Numbered from the stretch's first letter, positions 35,148 through 44,184 are shown. The stretch is DNA of 64,000 nucleotides from Bacteroidaceae bacterium (GCA_017451695.1 JAFTNW010000010.1:38831-102830), one strand, 5' to 3'. Numbers and translations are program-made. Notes: a model not told the origin generated them from the letters alone.

Positions 35148-36698
35148 TTATTTGCCTTTCGGTTTTAATTTAATAATTGGTACAAGCATCTCTTCGAGCG
35201 ATATTCCACCATGCTGGAACGTGCCTTTGTAGTACTGCACATAGTAGTTGTAGTTGTTGGGGTAGGCAAAGAATTTGTCCCCGGTTGCGAATATGTAGCT
35301 TGTGCTCACATTGGGTTGCGGGAGGAAAGCCTTTGCCGGTTCCTTAATCTCAAAAACCTCTTTGCCGTTGTAGTTGAGTGCCTTTCCCAGCTTGTAACGC
35401 AGGTTGGTGTTGGTGTTCTTGTCGCCAATAACCTTTGTGGGGTTATCTACCTGAATACTGCCATGGTCTGTTGTGATGACAACCGTGTAACCATTCCTTG
35501 CAAGTTCGTTGAAAAGCTTCTTTATAGCCGAGTGTCTTATCCACGATAGGGTGATGGAACGGTATGCCGCCTCGTCCGATGCAAGCTCGCGTACCATTAA
35601 CGATTCGGTGCGTGCATGCGACAGCATATCGATAAAGTTTATCACAAGCACGTTAATATCGTTTTTCGACAGATTGTGCAGTGAATCGAGATACTTCTCT
35701 GCTGCAGCCGATGTAACAACCTTGTTGTAAGAGAATGTATCCTTGCGACGATAGCGGCTAATCTGCGTCTCAATCAAAGCCTCCTCGTTCAAGTTCTTGC
35801 CCTCATCCTCCTCTTCATCAACCCATAGAGCGGGGAACATCTCTTTTATCTGCGATGGCATCAACCCCGAAAATATAGCGTTGCGTGCATATTGCGTTGC
35901 CGTTGGCAGTATGCTTGTGTATAGCTCCTCCTCTATGTTAAAATCGCCGCCTATCTCATTGGCAAGCACACGCCATTGGTCATATCTGAAATTGTCTATG
36001 ATTATAAAGAAAATCTTCTCCTTATTGTCCAGCAGCGGGAATATGCGCTCCCTGAAAAGGTCGTGGCTCATCATGGGGCGTTCATCGCGGTTGGCACGCA
36101 TCCACTCCATGTAGTTCTTTTTCACAAACCGGCCAAACATGTTGTTGGCCTCCTCTTTCTGTGCCTTTAACATCTCGTGCATCTGGTCATCGGCATTCTC
36201 AAGTTCCAATTCCCAATAGACGATTTTTTTATAAACCTCTTTCCAATCTTCAATGGAGCATGCATCGCTTATCTGCATAGCCAGCTTGCCGAAGTTCTGC
36301 TGATATGCGCTGTTGGCCTTCTCGGCAACAATCTCCTTTTTGTGGATATTCTTTTTCAAGGTAAGCAGAATCTGGCTTGGGTTTACGGGCTTTATCAAGT
36401 AATCGGCAATCTTTGAGCCTATTGCCTGCTCCATAATATCCTCCTCCTCGCTCTTGGTAACCATCACAACAGGGGTGGTAGGTGTTATCTCCTTAATCTT
36501 CAACAGAGTCTCCAACCCGGTGAGGCCGGGCATGTTCTCATCGAGGAGAATCAGGTCAAAAGCCTCTCGCTTGCATGCATCTATTGCATCGGGGCCGTTG
36601 GTAACCTTCACCACCTCGTAATCTTTTGATTGTAAAAATATAATGTGGGCACTCAATAACTCAATCTCATCATCGGCCCATAAAAGTTTATATGCCAT
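35148..36698 (-). CDS. porX: PorX: response regulator with PglZ phosphatase/phosphodiesterase domain
   Basis: This is a 516-residue protein. Residues 1-120 are a receiver domain: acidic pocket WADDE, phospho-acceptor Asp53 in LILLDENMPG, and the conserved Lys in LIKPVNP. The rest is a PglZ/alkaline-phosphatase-like domain with IIDNFRYDQW, SILPTATQYARNAIFSG and VVITTDHGS as metal and active-site segments. PorX with sensor PorY controls type IX secretion genes in Porphyromonas gingivalis. I start it at the ATG complementary to 36696-36698, which begins MAYKLLWADDE; a TTG three codons earlier would overlap porW but is less likely. It is 5 bp after porW and 2 bp before tsaE. Confidence 0.94.
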   Translation of the reverse strand: MAYKLLWADDEIELLSAHIIFLQSKDYEVVKVTNGPDAIDACKREAFDLILLDENMPGLTGLETLLKIKEITPTTPVVMVTKSEEEDIMEQAIGSKIADYLIKPVNPSQILLTLKKNIHKKEIVAEKANSAYQQNFGKLAMQISDACSIEDWKEVYKKIVYWELELENADDQMHEMLKAQKEEANNMFGRFVKKNYMEWMRANRDERPMMSHDLFRERIFPLLDNKEKIFFIIIDNFRYDQWRVLANEIGGDFNIEEELYTSILPTATQYARNAIFSGLMPSQIKEMFPALWVDEEEDEGKNLNEEALIETQISRYRRKDTFSYNKVVTSAAAEKYLDSLHNLSKNDINVLVINFIDMLSHARTESLMVRELASDEAAYRSITLSWIRHSAIKKLFNELARNGYTVVITTDHGSIQVDNPTKVIGDKNTNTNLRYKLGKALNYNGKEVFEIKEPAKAFLPQPNVSTSYIFATGDKFFAYPNNYNYYVQYYKGTFQHGGISLEEMLVPIIKLKPKGK

Positions 36699-36703
36699 AA
36701 TTG

Positions 36704-39598
36704 TCAAATAGCTTCTTCGTTATTTTCTTCGCTCTCGTTGTTCTCTTCGCCTTCGCTCTCTTCCTCGTCATCGCCGTAATCGGGCTCGTCAAGCGTGTAA
36801 CCATCAATCTCAAGCTCGGGGATGTTCATCAGCGTCTCCTCGTAGAACCTTTCATAGTCGGCAAAGCTATAATATTGTAGTAACAAATCGAGATTCGATT
36901 TTGATATTATATATGCGTTGATACCTTCCAGAATCTTTGCCATTTCGCCATTCTCGTACAATCGCTTGCGATATACAAAGGCCTCGTCAAAGTTCAGGAA
37001 CTCCTTAACCTGGAACATGGTGATTTGGGCCAATTCCTGGAACTCCATGGTGAAGTTGCGTACCATGTAGCGCGAGAAATTGTAGCGTGCCATCTCAAAC
37101 AGCAGGCGTTTCTCGTCGAGCGAATCGTTGGGGAATGCAAGCACAAAGTAATAAGGCTCGTTGCGCTCGTTGCTGAATGTGGGCACGCTGTCCATATCTC
37201 CCTTTATGGTACCATCGCTCTTGCGGTCCCAGATGGATAGTGATATTCCGCTACGCAGCAAGCGACCTTGCTCCACGCCCGTGCTTATCTCTCCTCCTAT
37301 TCGGCTTATGCTGTCGGCGCTGTGATTCTCCACCAGCTCCTTCAACGACTCCAAGGCCTCCTCCTGCTTGCCGCTGTATAGTTTTGCCATGGCATCGATG
37401 AAGAGGAAACGTGCTCGGTGGTTGCCCTGCGGATAACGCTCCTTGGCCACATAGTTCTCGTTCTCCACCGCGCTATACTCCATGTTGCGGTAGTGTGCAT
37501 ACGCCTTTACATATATAGAATCCTCGTTGTGCTTTCTTGTGGCTGCGCTCTCAAAGAATGTAGGCTGCTGTATGCGTGCGGTCAGTTCATTTTCGGGGAA
37601 CTGCTCCATAAGCAAGGCCTTGTAATAATCGGCCTTCTCGGGCTCGTTCCAGCGCGAGCATGCAAGGAACAGGTGGTAGTAGGCTTCGGGCATCTTTTCG
37701 AACTCGGGATAGTTGTTTACCACCTTCTCCAAGTTTTTGAGTGTCATCTTCTTGTCGCCTGCTTTGTCTTTGAACACAATGCCTGCCTCATAAAGAGCAT
37801 CGCGCAGAGCGTCGTGTGCCGCCTTTTTCTTCTCCTCGGTATCGGGTATTCGGCTCAAATAGTATTCGCGCGTTGTGGGGTCGGTGGGCAACGAGTCGGG
37901 CTCCACAGCCTCTGCGGCATCCATGTTGCCGGCAATGCTGTCGGCCGGTATGGCTGCGCTGTTTATACTATCGGCAGGGATGCTGTCGGCCATGCTTTCA
38001 TTGGAGATGCTGTCGCTCTCGGTACTGAAAACAACACCGTTGCTCAAACGCCAGAAATCCTTTAACTCTCTATTGTTCCAGGTTTTAGCGAATGTGCGTA
38101 TTCCTCGTGATACAATCGACGGGTTGTAAAAATACCATTTGCCCGCATCCTCGGGTGTGGTGGCTGTTGTTGCGGCGGCCGTGCTTGCGTTTGCAAGGTT
38201 GTCGGCTGCGCTCTCCCTCTTCTCTTTTCTCTCTTTCTTCTTTTGCAGTTTCTCTTTCTCCTTGGCCTCTTTTATTCGCTCGTCTATTATTTTGAGCAGT
38301 TGCTCCTGTGGCAAAGTGGCCCAATAGAGCAGTTCTTCCTTCTCCTCAATCACTTCAGCATACTGCATCAACTCTTGCAATATGTTGTCTCTGAAGGCAA
38401 TCTCTTCCTTTTCGGGGGTGTCTTCTCCCAATAACTGCTTTGCCTTTTCGTAGTTGGTTTTTGCCTTCGTGAATTTCTCCTGCTCCCAATAGATTTTTCC
38501 AAGCGAAAGGTTCAGCATGCCACTGCCATAGCCCATGCCATCGCCCTCGGTCAGCCCCTTCTCATAGGCCTTGACAGCTTCAATGGTGTCTTTGTCGTTC
38601 AAATGCACATTGCCTATTGCATAGTATATCTGCGACAGGTAGCTCTTGTTCTTGGAGCTGCGTGCCATTCTGTTCAGCTTGCGCAGTATTCCCTTTTTGC
38701 TTTGGTTGGTCAGGCACTCCGTCTGTCTTATGCGTGCATTGAACTCAAGTTCGTATGGCGGGTTTTGCGATATTGTCTTTCCAAAATATTTGAATGCCTC
38801 CTTGTTGTTGCCTGTTGTTTTATATAGCTGCCCCATGAGGTAGTATTCGCGTGCTTTGTCGAGCTTTTCGGTGTTCTTGCGCCTCACAGCCTTTTTCATC
38901 TGCTCGGCTGCCTCGCTGTTGCGCTTCTGTTTCAGCAGCAATCCCGCTCTTGCATGGGCATACTCCTTCTCCAACGATGTGGGCAGGCTGTCGCGCTTTG
39001 TGCGGTTGAGCAGGTCCTCGCTCTCATACAGCCAATCAAGTTCATTGTAACATTGGGCAAGCCCTATGCGTGCCTTTGCCACAATTTTAGGGTTGTTTTC
39101 GTATAAGCGGCTTATGTATATGTATGTACTTGCAGCCTCGGTAAATTCGCCTTTTGCAAAATAAGAATCGGCCATCATGAACCATGCTCGCCACAAGAAA
39201 GGGTTGAACTCCTTTTGTGCATAGAAACGCTTCTGCTTCTCGCTTAATTTCTTGCCTGTCGGTTTCTTAGGTTTTCTCTTTATCGAATGGTTCTTTATCG
39301 CCTTTTGCGATTTTTCTATTGCGCGGTCAAATCCCGGTGTACCTATCTTGTTGGTCGAGGCGTTGCTGTTTACCATCAGAGGCAGTTGCTCCAAGTAGTT
39401 GTCCTTGTGCCCGTTGATTTGCATTTTCTTGCTCTCTTTGAATGATACATCGCCATTGTAGAAGGTGTTGTACTTTGCAAAGAAAGAGTGGTACATACGT
39501 GTTTTGGCCGTGTTGTTCTTTCTGCTCGAGCAGGCGCACAAAAGCATCAATGCAAGCAATAGCAACGGCAATATATGTATGTGTTTTCCCAATTTCAC
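36704..39598 (-). CDS. porW: PorW/SprE: TPR lipoprotein of the type IX secretion system
   Basis: This 964-residue lipoprotein has lipobox CACS near residues 21-24 and the family start TRMYHSFFAKYNTFYNGDVSFKE. It is followed by many TPR helices (for example ADSYFAKGEFTEAASTYIYISRLY, YYLMGQLYKTTGNNKEAFKYFGK), a charged coiled-coil stretch (KEAKEKEKLQKKKERKEKRE, about 450-475), a spacer rich in Ser, Asp and Ala, a second TPR block, and a strongly acidic tail. PorW (SprE in gliding Flavobacteria) is a lipoprotein needed for T9SS function. In P. gingivalis porX and porW lie at separate loci, whereas here they are adjacent. Confidence 0.93.
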   Translation of the reverse strand: MKLGKHIHILPLLLLALMLLCACSSRKNNTAKTRMYHSFFAKYNTFYNGDVSFKESKKMQINGHKDNYLEQLPLMVNSNASTNKIGTPGFDRAIEKSQKAIKNHSIKRKPKKPTGKKLSEKQKRFYAQKEFNPFLWRAWFMMADSYFAKGEFTEAASTYIYISRLYENNPKIVAKARIGLAQCYNELDWLYESEDLLNRTKRDSLPTSLEKEYAHARAGLLLKQKRNSEAAEQMKKAVRRKNTEKLDKAREYYLMGQLYKTTGNNKEAFKYFGKTISQNPPYELEFNARIRQTECLTNQSKKGILRKLNRMARSSKNKSYLSQIYYAIGNVHLNDKDTIEAVKAYEKGLTEGDGMGYGSGMLNLSLGKIYWEQEKFTKAKTNYEKAKQLLGEDTPEKEEIAFRDNILQELMQYAEVIEEKEELLYWATLPQEQLLKIIDERIKEAKEKEKLQKKKERKEKRESAADNLANASTAAATTATTPEDAGKWYFYNPSIVSRGIRTFAKTWNNRELKDFWRLSNGVVFSTESDSISNESMADSIPADSINSAAIPADSIAGNMDAAEAVEPDSLPTDPTTREYYLSRIPDTEEKKKAAHDALRDALYEAGIVFKDKAGDKKMTLKNLEKVVNNYPEFEKMPEAYYHLFLACSRWNEPEKADYYKALLMEQFPENELTARIQQPTFFESAATRKHNEDSIYVKAYAHYRNMEYSAVENENYVAKERYPQGNHRARFLFIDAMAKLYSGKQEEALESLKELVENHSADSISRIGGEISTGVEQGRLLRSGISLSIWDRKSDGTIKGDMDSVPTFSNERNEPYYFVLAFPNDSLDEKRLLFEMARYNFSRYMVRNFTMEFQELAQITMFQVKEFLNFDEAFVYRKRLYENGEMAKILEGINAYIISKSNLDLLLQYYSFADYERFYEETLMNIPELEIDGYTLDEPDYGDDEEESEGEENNESEENNEEAI

Positions 39599-39644
39599 TT
39601 ATCTTAATATTAATATAATATATAATAACTGAAAATGTCGCAAT

Positions 39645-40022
39645 TTATTGCAACATCAGCAGTATTTCCTCCTTTATCACTTGCGGAATCTCAATTTCGC
39701 GTGTTTGCAGGCAGCTTGCCCACTCCTCAACCTCTTCGCTCTTCATTGTGTAGAGTACATTGCGGAACTCTTCAATCTCCTCCTCGGTATATTCGTCGCT
39801 TTTGCGCCCTTTGTAGGCATCAAGCTCCTCGTCGTCAAAGTAAAGCTCCCGTTTGTCGAGCCCCTTGGCGCAATTGCTGTGTCTGCCGCAGCATACACCA
39901 TCCTCGCCACCATGGTCGTGGTGGTCATCGGCAACAGGCCTGTTGCGATAGAATTTGTTCAGCAGAAAAAATCCCCCAAATATAAAAACGAATATGCCTA
40001 AAAGTATAAAAGTTTCGCTCAT
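39645..40022 (-). CDS. Small single-pass membrane protein with Cys/His-rich segment
   Basis: This 125-residue protein has one N-terminal membrane segment (FILLGIFVFIFGGFFLLNKFY), then DDHHDHGGEDGVCCGRHSNCAKG, a His/Cys-rich patch at about 32-53 that could bind a metal such as iron or zinc, and an acidic soluble C-terminal domain (YTEEEIEEFRNVLYTMKSEE). I recall conserved Bacteroidales proteins of this shape but no proven function. It is the first gene of the minus-strand run, 46 bp before porW, with a promoter-like box upstream, so it may be co-expressed with the T9SS genes. Confidence 0.8.
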   Translation of the reverse strand: MSETFILLGIFVFIFGGFFLLNKFYRNRPVADDHHDHGGEDGVCCGRHSNCAKGLDKRELYFDDEELDAYKGRKSDEYTEEEIEEFRNVLYTMKSEEVEEWASCLQTREIEIPQVIKEEILLMLQ

Positions 40023-40056
40023 ATCTCAAATACTATATTTTATTTACTATAAAATA

Positions 40057-40064
40057 CAAAGATA
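40057..40064 (-). promoter_or_regulatory. -7 element for the Cys-rich membrane protein-porW-porX run
   Basis: On the minus strand this reads TATCTTTG, an exact TAnnTTTG match, 34 bp before the start codon of the first gene. A clear -33 element is not seen. Confidence 0.55.
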
Positions 40065-40261
40065 GCACAAACGAGCGAAAAACATAAAGCTTGCTTTAAT
40101 GTTTTTTGCAGCGAGTGCCAGATATCTTCGCGAGCGAAGCGTTCTACACGTTTCTTTCCTCAAAATTCCGTCTGTGCGATGACAAAATGCTAAAATGGGG
40201 AAAATTGTACTGATAGCCTTTTTTGATTGTAAAAATATACAAAATGACAAAAAATGCGCTG

Positions 40262-40298
40262 TTTGCTTGCAAAATGTAAATATTAAATTGTATCTTCG
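40262..40298 (+). promoter_or_regulatory. Promoter of the FKBP gene pair
   Basis: TTTGCTTG at 40262-40269 is followed after 21 bp by TATCTTCG at 40291-40298. Both elements and spacing fit the Bacteroidota housekeeping promoter. It leaves a leader of about 90 nt. Confidence 0.7.
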
Positions 40299-40395
40299 CC
40301 ACAGATGCAATGTATTTGTTTCTTTTGAGGCAAATGGCAAAATGACAGAAAATTTTTATAAACATTATAAATCAAAAACATAAAACATTAAAGCT

Positions 40396-40980
40396 ATGGA
40401 TAAATTCAGCTATGGATTGGGTATGGGTATAGGCCAGAACCTTCTTTCAATGGGAGTTAATGCTCTCGACATCGACGATTTTGTAAAAGGTATAAAAGAT
40501 GTGCTTGGTGGCGAAAAAACCGCCCTCACACACACCGAGGCGCAGCAGGTGGTGAGCGAGCATTTCCGTAAACTCTCCGAGGAGGCTTATGCCAAGGTTA
40601 AAGAGGAGGGCGAGGCATTCTTGGCAGCCAACAAGGCAAAAGAGGGTGTTGTTACCCTGCCCAGCGGTTTGCAGTATCAGGTTATTACCGAGGGTACAGG
40701 CAAGAAACCCTCTGCTACCGACCGCGTGCAGTGCCACTACGAGGGAACCCTCATCGATGGTACCGTGTTCGATAGCTCTATTCGCCGCGGCGAGCCCGCC
40801 GTTTTCGGTGTCAATCAGGTTATAAGGGGCTGGGTAGAGGCTCTGCAACTTATGCAAGAGGGTGCCAAGTGGCGTCTTTTCATTCCCCAGGACATGGCCT
40901 ATGGTGCCAACGGTGCAGGCGAGATGATTCCTCCTTACAGCGCACTTATCTTTGAAGTGGAGCTTATCAAGGTGCTTTAA
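40396..40980 (+). CDS. FKBP-type peptidyl-prolyl isomerase, cytoplasmic (FklB-like)
   Basis: This 194-residue protein has an N-terminal dimerisation segment of about 80 residues (FSYGLGMGIGQNLLSMGVNALDIDDF) and a C-terminal FKBP domain: VQCHYEGTLIDGTVFDSS, INQ-like FGVNQVIRGWVEAL, and AYGANGAGEMIPPYSALIFEVEL. No signal peptide is seen, so it is probably cytoplasmic, unlike the lipoprotein paralogue 18 bp downstream. It speeds cis-trans isomerisation of prolyl bonds and likely helps protein folding. Confidence 0.93.
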   Translation: MDKFSYGLGMGIGQNLLSMGVNALDIDDFVKGIKDVLGGEKTALTHTEAQQVVSEHFRKLSEEAYAKVKEEGEAFLAANKAKEGVVTLPSGLQYQVITEGTGKKPSATDRVQCHYEGTLIDGTVFDSSIRRGEPAVFGVNQVIRGWVEALQLMQEGAKWRLFIPQDMAYGANGAGEMIPPYSALIFEVELIKVL

Positions 40981-40998
40981 TAAATTCTTTTTATCTCT

Positions 40999-41820
40999 AT
41001 GAAAAGGGTTCTTTTGTCTGTTGCAACAGTGGCAACCATGTTGTTCTCTTCCTGCAATGGTAACGTAACACATAAAGAGGTCGCTTTGGAAAGCGCGCGC
41101 GACACCCTCTCCTATGCCGCCGGAATGTATGCTGCAAAGCATCTTCCCGCCATGGTATATGATGAGATGGGCATTACAGAGACCACGCTCGATGAGTTTA
41201 TAAAAGGTGTGCGTGCATCGTACCCCGCAGATATCACTCCCGAATCCAAGGCATACGCATACGGCCTCAGCCTTGGAGCCGCCACCATGGATATGCTCGA
41301 AAAATCGGGTAACATAGTGAACGCAGGCCCCGAAGGGCTCGACCCCGTTTTGTTTCTCGAAGGCGTGGTGTCCGCTGTCAGTGGCGACAAAAACTCATTG
41401 AGCATGCGCGCCGCGGCCGATTATTGCAATAGGAACAAGTATCTGGGCAAGAGCGATACATTTATGCAACGCAACCAAAAACGTGCCAATGTAACGACCC
41501 TCGCCAGCGGCTTGCAGTACAAAGTGGATGTAATGGGAACCGGCGCCGTGGCAACAGCCACCGATGTGGTCAATTGCAAATACAAAGGAACCTTCATCAG
41601 CGGCGAGGTCTTTGATACCTCGGGCGACGAGGCGGTCCCCTTTCCTGTGAGCGAGGTTGTTCCCGGTTTCTCCGAGGCACTTCGTCTTTTCCCCGTTGGT
41701 ACACGTTGTACCATTTATATCCCATGGCAACTTGCTTATGGAGCCGAGGGTATTGAGGGCGTGATACCGCCTTACAGCACTCTTATTTTTGATTTGGAGA
41801 TAATAGATATAGTAAAATAA
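40999..41820 (+). CDS. FKBP-type peptidyl-prolyl isomerase lipoprotein
   Basis: This is a 273-residue lipoprotein (lipobox FSSC, Cys19). It has the FkpA/Mip-like N-terminal helical domain (DTLSYAAGMYAAKHLPAM, KAYAYGLSLGAATMDML) and a C-terminal FKBP domain (VVNCKYKGTFISGEVFDTS, VVPGFSEALRLFPVGTRCTIYIP, LAYGAEGIEGVIPPYSTLIFDLEI). It is probably a periplasmic or outer-membrane folding factor. It repeats the fold of the gene 18 bp upstream and is probably in one operon with it and with the Lrp-type regulator 39 bp downstream. Confidence 0.93.
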   Translation: MKRVLLSVATVATMLFSSCNGNVTHKEVALESARDTLSYAAGMYAAKHLPAMVYDEMGITETTLDEFIKGVRASYPADITPESKAYAYGLSLGAATMDMLEKSGNIVNAGPEGLDPVLFLEGVVSAVSGDKNSLSMRAAADYCNRNKYLGKSDTFMQRNQKRANVTTLASGLQYKVDVMGTGAVATATDVVNCKYKGTFISGEVFDTSGDEAVPFPVSEVVPGFSEALRLFPVGTRCTIYIPWQLAYGAEGIEGVIPPYSTLIFDLEIIDIVK

Positions 41821-41859
41821 ACCACTCGGCATTATTTGGCCGACACAAAAGAAAAACTT

Positions 41860-42327
41860 ATGAAAACCACAGAATGTAAAATAGATAGTCTCGATGTCAA
41901 GATACTCAGCATAATATCAAAGGATGCGCGCATACCATTCCGCAATGTTGCGGAGCTGTGTGGCGTGTCGCGTGCGGCAATCCACCTGCGCGTGCAGCAT
42001 CTTATAGATATGGGCATAATATCGGGCTCGAGCTACGAGATTGATGTGCGCCGCTTGGGCTATAAAACATGCACATACATAGGTATCCGTCTCGAAAAGG
42101 GTTCCATGTATAAGGATGTCGTAAAGCGTCTGCAAAATATTCCCGAGGTGGTGGAGTGTTGCTATACTACCGGCCCTTATTCGATACTTGTAAAAATGTA
42201 TGCCCACGACAACGAACACCTTATGCAGTTGCTCAACGGCTCCATACAGGATATCCCGGGTGTTGTGAGCACCGAAACAATGATAATGCTCGATAACAGC
42301 ATAAAACGCAATCTGCCAATGGAGTAA
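41860..42327 (+). CDS. Lrp/AsnC-family transcriptional regulator
   Basis: This 155-residue protein has the N-terminal winged HTH of the family (LDVKILSIISKDARIPFRNVAELCGVSRAAIHLRV) and a C-terminal RAM ligand-binding and oligomerisation domain (YIGIRLEKGSMYKDVVKRL, VVECCYTTGPYSILVKMYAHD, IPGVVSTETMIMLD). The frame is open from a TTG at 41836, but the ATG at 41860 gives the usual N-terminus. Such proteins sense amino acids or related molecules; the target is unknown, but the adjacent peptidase/amidotransferase gene or the FKBP pair are candidates. Confidence 0.9.
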   Translation: MKTTECKIDSLDVKILSIISKDARIPFRNVAELCGVSRAAIHLRVQHLIDMGIISGSSYEIDVRRLGYKTCTYIGIRLEKGSMYKDVVKRLQNIPEVVECCYTTGPYSILVKMYAHDNEHLMQLLNGSIQDIPGVVSTETMIMLDNSIKRNLPME

Positions 42328-42348
42328 TCCGCCCGGTGATACTGCATT

Positions 42349-42397
42349 AAAATATTGGCAGCCTTTACGGCTTGCCAATATTTTTTTGTACCTTCGC
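42349..42397 (+). terminator. Terminator after lrp, overlapping a promoter for the fusion gene
   Basis: AAAATATTGGCA (42349-42360) pairs with TGCCAATATTTT (42373-42384) and a T-run follows to 42387. Directly after it TACCTTCG (42389-42396) resembles the -7 box of the next gene, with a weak -33 region. Confidence 0.7.
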
Positions 42398-42414
42398 AAT
42401 ATAAACATTGAAGT

Positions 42415-44184
42415 ATGAACGATAAATTCAATCTGCGGGCAGAATATTCTGCGCTGCATAAACAATATCCCATGGGGCAGCGCCGTCCCATCATAGGCAT
42501 CACTGCCAATTACAAGAGCAACGAACGCCTTGCCACTCTTGCCGAGGGGTACTATTCTTCGGTGCTTGCAGCAGGTTGCTCGCCTGTGATAATCCCCCCG
42601 TATGGCAACCGCGAGGCGTTGATAGAACTTCTATCCACGCTCGATGGCATAGTGTTGTCGGGTGGTGCCGATATCGACCCTCGTTACATGGGCGAGGAGC
42701 CTGATTACGATATACTGCACACAATAAACCCCCCGCGCGACGAGCAGGAACTTATGCTCGCACTGCTTGCAGTGGACAGGGGACTGCCCATTTTGGGAAT
42801 TTGTCGCGGAATACAAACTCTTGCCGCAGCGCTTGGCGGCAGCGTGCATCAGGATATATACAATGCGCTTGGCAACGAACTGCTCAATCACGACCAGAGC
42901 GAGGAACGCAGTGTTGCCACCCATTGGGTAAATATCGGCGAGGGGAGTCGCTTGGCCGCTATTTTCGGTAGCGACAGACTGTTTGTGAATACATTTCATC
43001 ATCAGGCCGTAAACCGCGTGCCGCAGGGCTTTGCCGTTACAGCCGTGGCCCCCGATGGTGTTATAGAGGCTATGGAGGCTGTCGATGGGCGCTCCATAAT
43101 AGGTGTGCAGTGGCATCCCGAAACTTTTATTCTCAAAGACGACAACCGTTGCATGATGCCTCTTTTCCGCTGGCTTGCAGATGAGGCGCAGTTGTACCGA
43201 GCCGCCAAGGAGGTGCATGCAAAAATACTCTCTATAGATTCTCATTGCGATACACCCATGCTCTTTGGAGAGGGATATCTGCTCCAAGAACGCAGCACCC
43301 GCGCTCTTGTGGATTTGCACAAAATGAACGAAGGCGCACTCGATGTGGTAACCATGGTTGCCTATCTTAAACAGGAGGCGCGCGATGCAGTCTCGCTTGC
43401 GGCGGCAACGGAAAAGGCTTCGGCCTTGTTGCAAGGGATAGAGGAGCGCGTGGCTGCCAATAGCTCCCATGTGGCAATAACAGATACACCATGCGACCTG
43501 TGGCGTTTGAAAAACGATGGGAAAAAGGTTATAATGCTCGGCATAGAGAATGGTTACGCAATAGGTAGCGATATTGCAAATATCGAGAAATTCCGTAACC
43601 GTGGTGTGGTTTATATGACCTTGTGCCACAATGGCGATAATGATATATGCGACTCGGCGCGTGGCAACAGCGAGCATGGCGGGTTGAGCGAGTTTGGTTA
43701 TAAAGTGGTTGCCGAGATGAATCGTGTGGGCATGCTCATAGACCTATCACATGCCGCCGAGAGTACTTTCTATGCGGTATTGCGGGCAAGCACGCAGCCC
43801 GTGGTATGTTCTCACTCATCGTGCCGTGCATTGTGCGACCATGCGCGCAACCTCACCGACGAACAGCTGCGTGCTTTGGCAGCAAATGGTGGAGTGGCAC
43901 AGATTACCATGTACGGCGGTTTCCTGCGCAAAGAGGGTGAGGCTACGCTCGACGATTTCATGCAACACCTGCTTCATGCAATAGAGGTGGCGGGTATAGA
44001 CCATGTGGGTATAGGCACCGATTTTGATGGTGATGGCACTATAACAGGCTGCTCGTCGGCATCGCAGTTGCGCAATGTTACCCGCGAATTGTTGCGTCGT
44101 GGCTTTTCGCTCCACGATATCGAAAAAATATGGGGCGGGAATTGGCTGCGTGTTATGCGTAAGGTGCAGAGAATGGCGGAGTGA
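42415..44184 (+). CDS. Fusion: class I glutamine amidotransferase (peptidase C26) + M19 membrane dipeptidase
   Basis: This 589-residue protein has two domains. Residues 20-255 are a PuuD-like class I amidotransferase: VLSGGADIDPRYMGEE, nucleophile Cys130 in ILGICRGIQ, and the His234/Glu236 pair in GVQWHPE. PuuD-type enzymes hydrolyse gamma-glutamyl amides. Residues 265-589 are an M19 (renal dipeptidase-type) zinc peptidase: His277 and Asp279 in DSHCDTP, the metal Glu in LGIENGYAIG, LIDLSHAAEST, VVCSHSSCRAL and HVGIGTDFDGDG. No signal peptide is present, so the protein is cytoplasmic. A joint role in breaking gamma-glutamyl or other dipeptides is inferred. It is monocistronic between a terminator and the tRNA. 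Confidence 0.93.
   Translation: MNDKFNLRAEYSALHKQYPMGQRRPIIGITANYKSNERLATLAEGYYSSVLAAGCSPVIIPPYGNREALIELLSTLDGIVLSGGADIDPRYMGEEPDYDILHTINPPRDEQELMLALLAVDRGLPILGICRGIQTLAAALGGSVHQDIYNALGNELLNHDQSEERSVATHWVNIGEGSRLAAIFGSDRLFVNTFHHQAVNRVPQGFAVTAVAPDGVIEAMEAVDGRSIIGVQWHPETFILKDDNRCMMPLFRWLADEAQLYRAAKEVHAKILSIDSHCDTPMLFGEGYLLQERSTRALVDLHKMNEGALDVVTMVAYLKQEARDAVSLAAATEKASALLQGIEERVAANSSHVAITDTPCDLWRLKNDGKKVIMLGIENGYAIGSDIANIEKFRNRGVVYMTLCHNGDNDICDSARGNSEHGGLSEFGYKVVAEMNRVGMLIDLSHAAESTFYAVLRASTQPVVCSHSSCRALCDHARNLTDEQLRALAANGGVAQITMYGGFLRKEGEATLDDFMQHLLHAIEVAGIDHVGIGTDFDGDGTITGCSSASQLRNVTRELLRRGFSLHDIEKIWGGNWLRVMRKVQRMAE

Larger units (their letters stand above)
40023..40395. other. Intergenic region with divergent promoters
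   Basis: This 373-bp AT-rich gap separates divergent genes. It holds the minus-strand -7 box at 40057-40064 and the plus-strand promoter at 40262-40298. In the 200 bp between I see no gene, tRNA or strong hairpin, but there are repeated AAAATGC/CAAAATG motifs around 40180-40275. Confidence 0.6.

Noticed and set aside
36699..36707. TTG start for PorX overlapping porW
   Set aside because: An ATG three codons later gives the normal receiver-domain start and needs no rare start codon.
41836..41859. TTG start giving an eight-residue extension of the Lrp/AsnC protein
   Set aside because: The ATG at 41860 matches the family's usual N-terminus and follows an A-rich ribosome-binding region.
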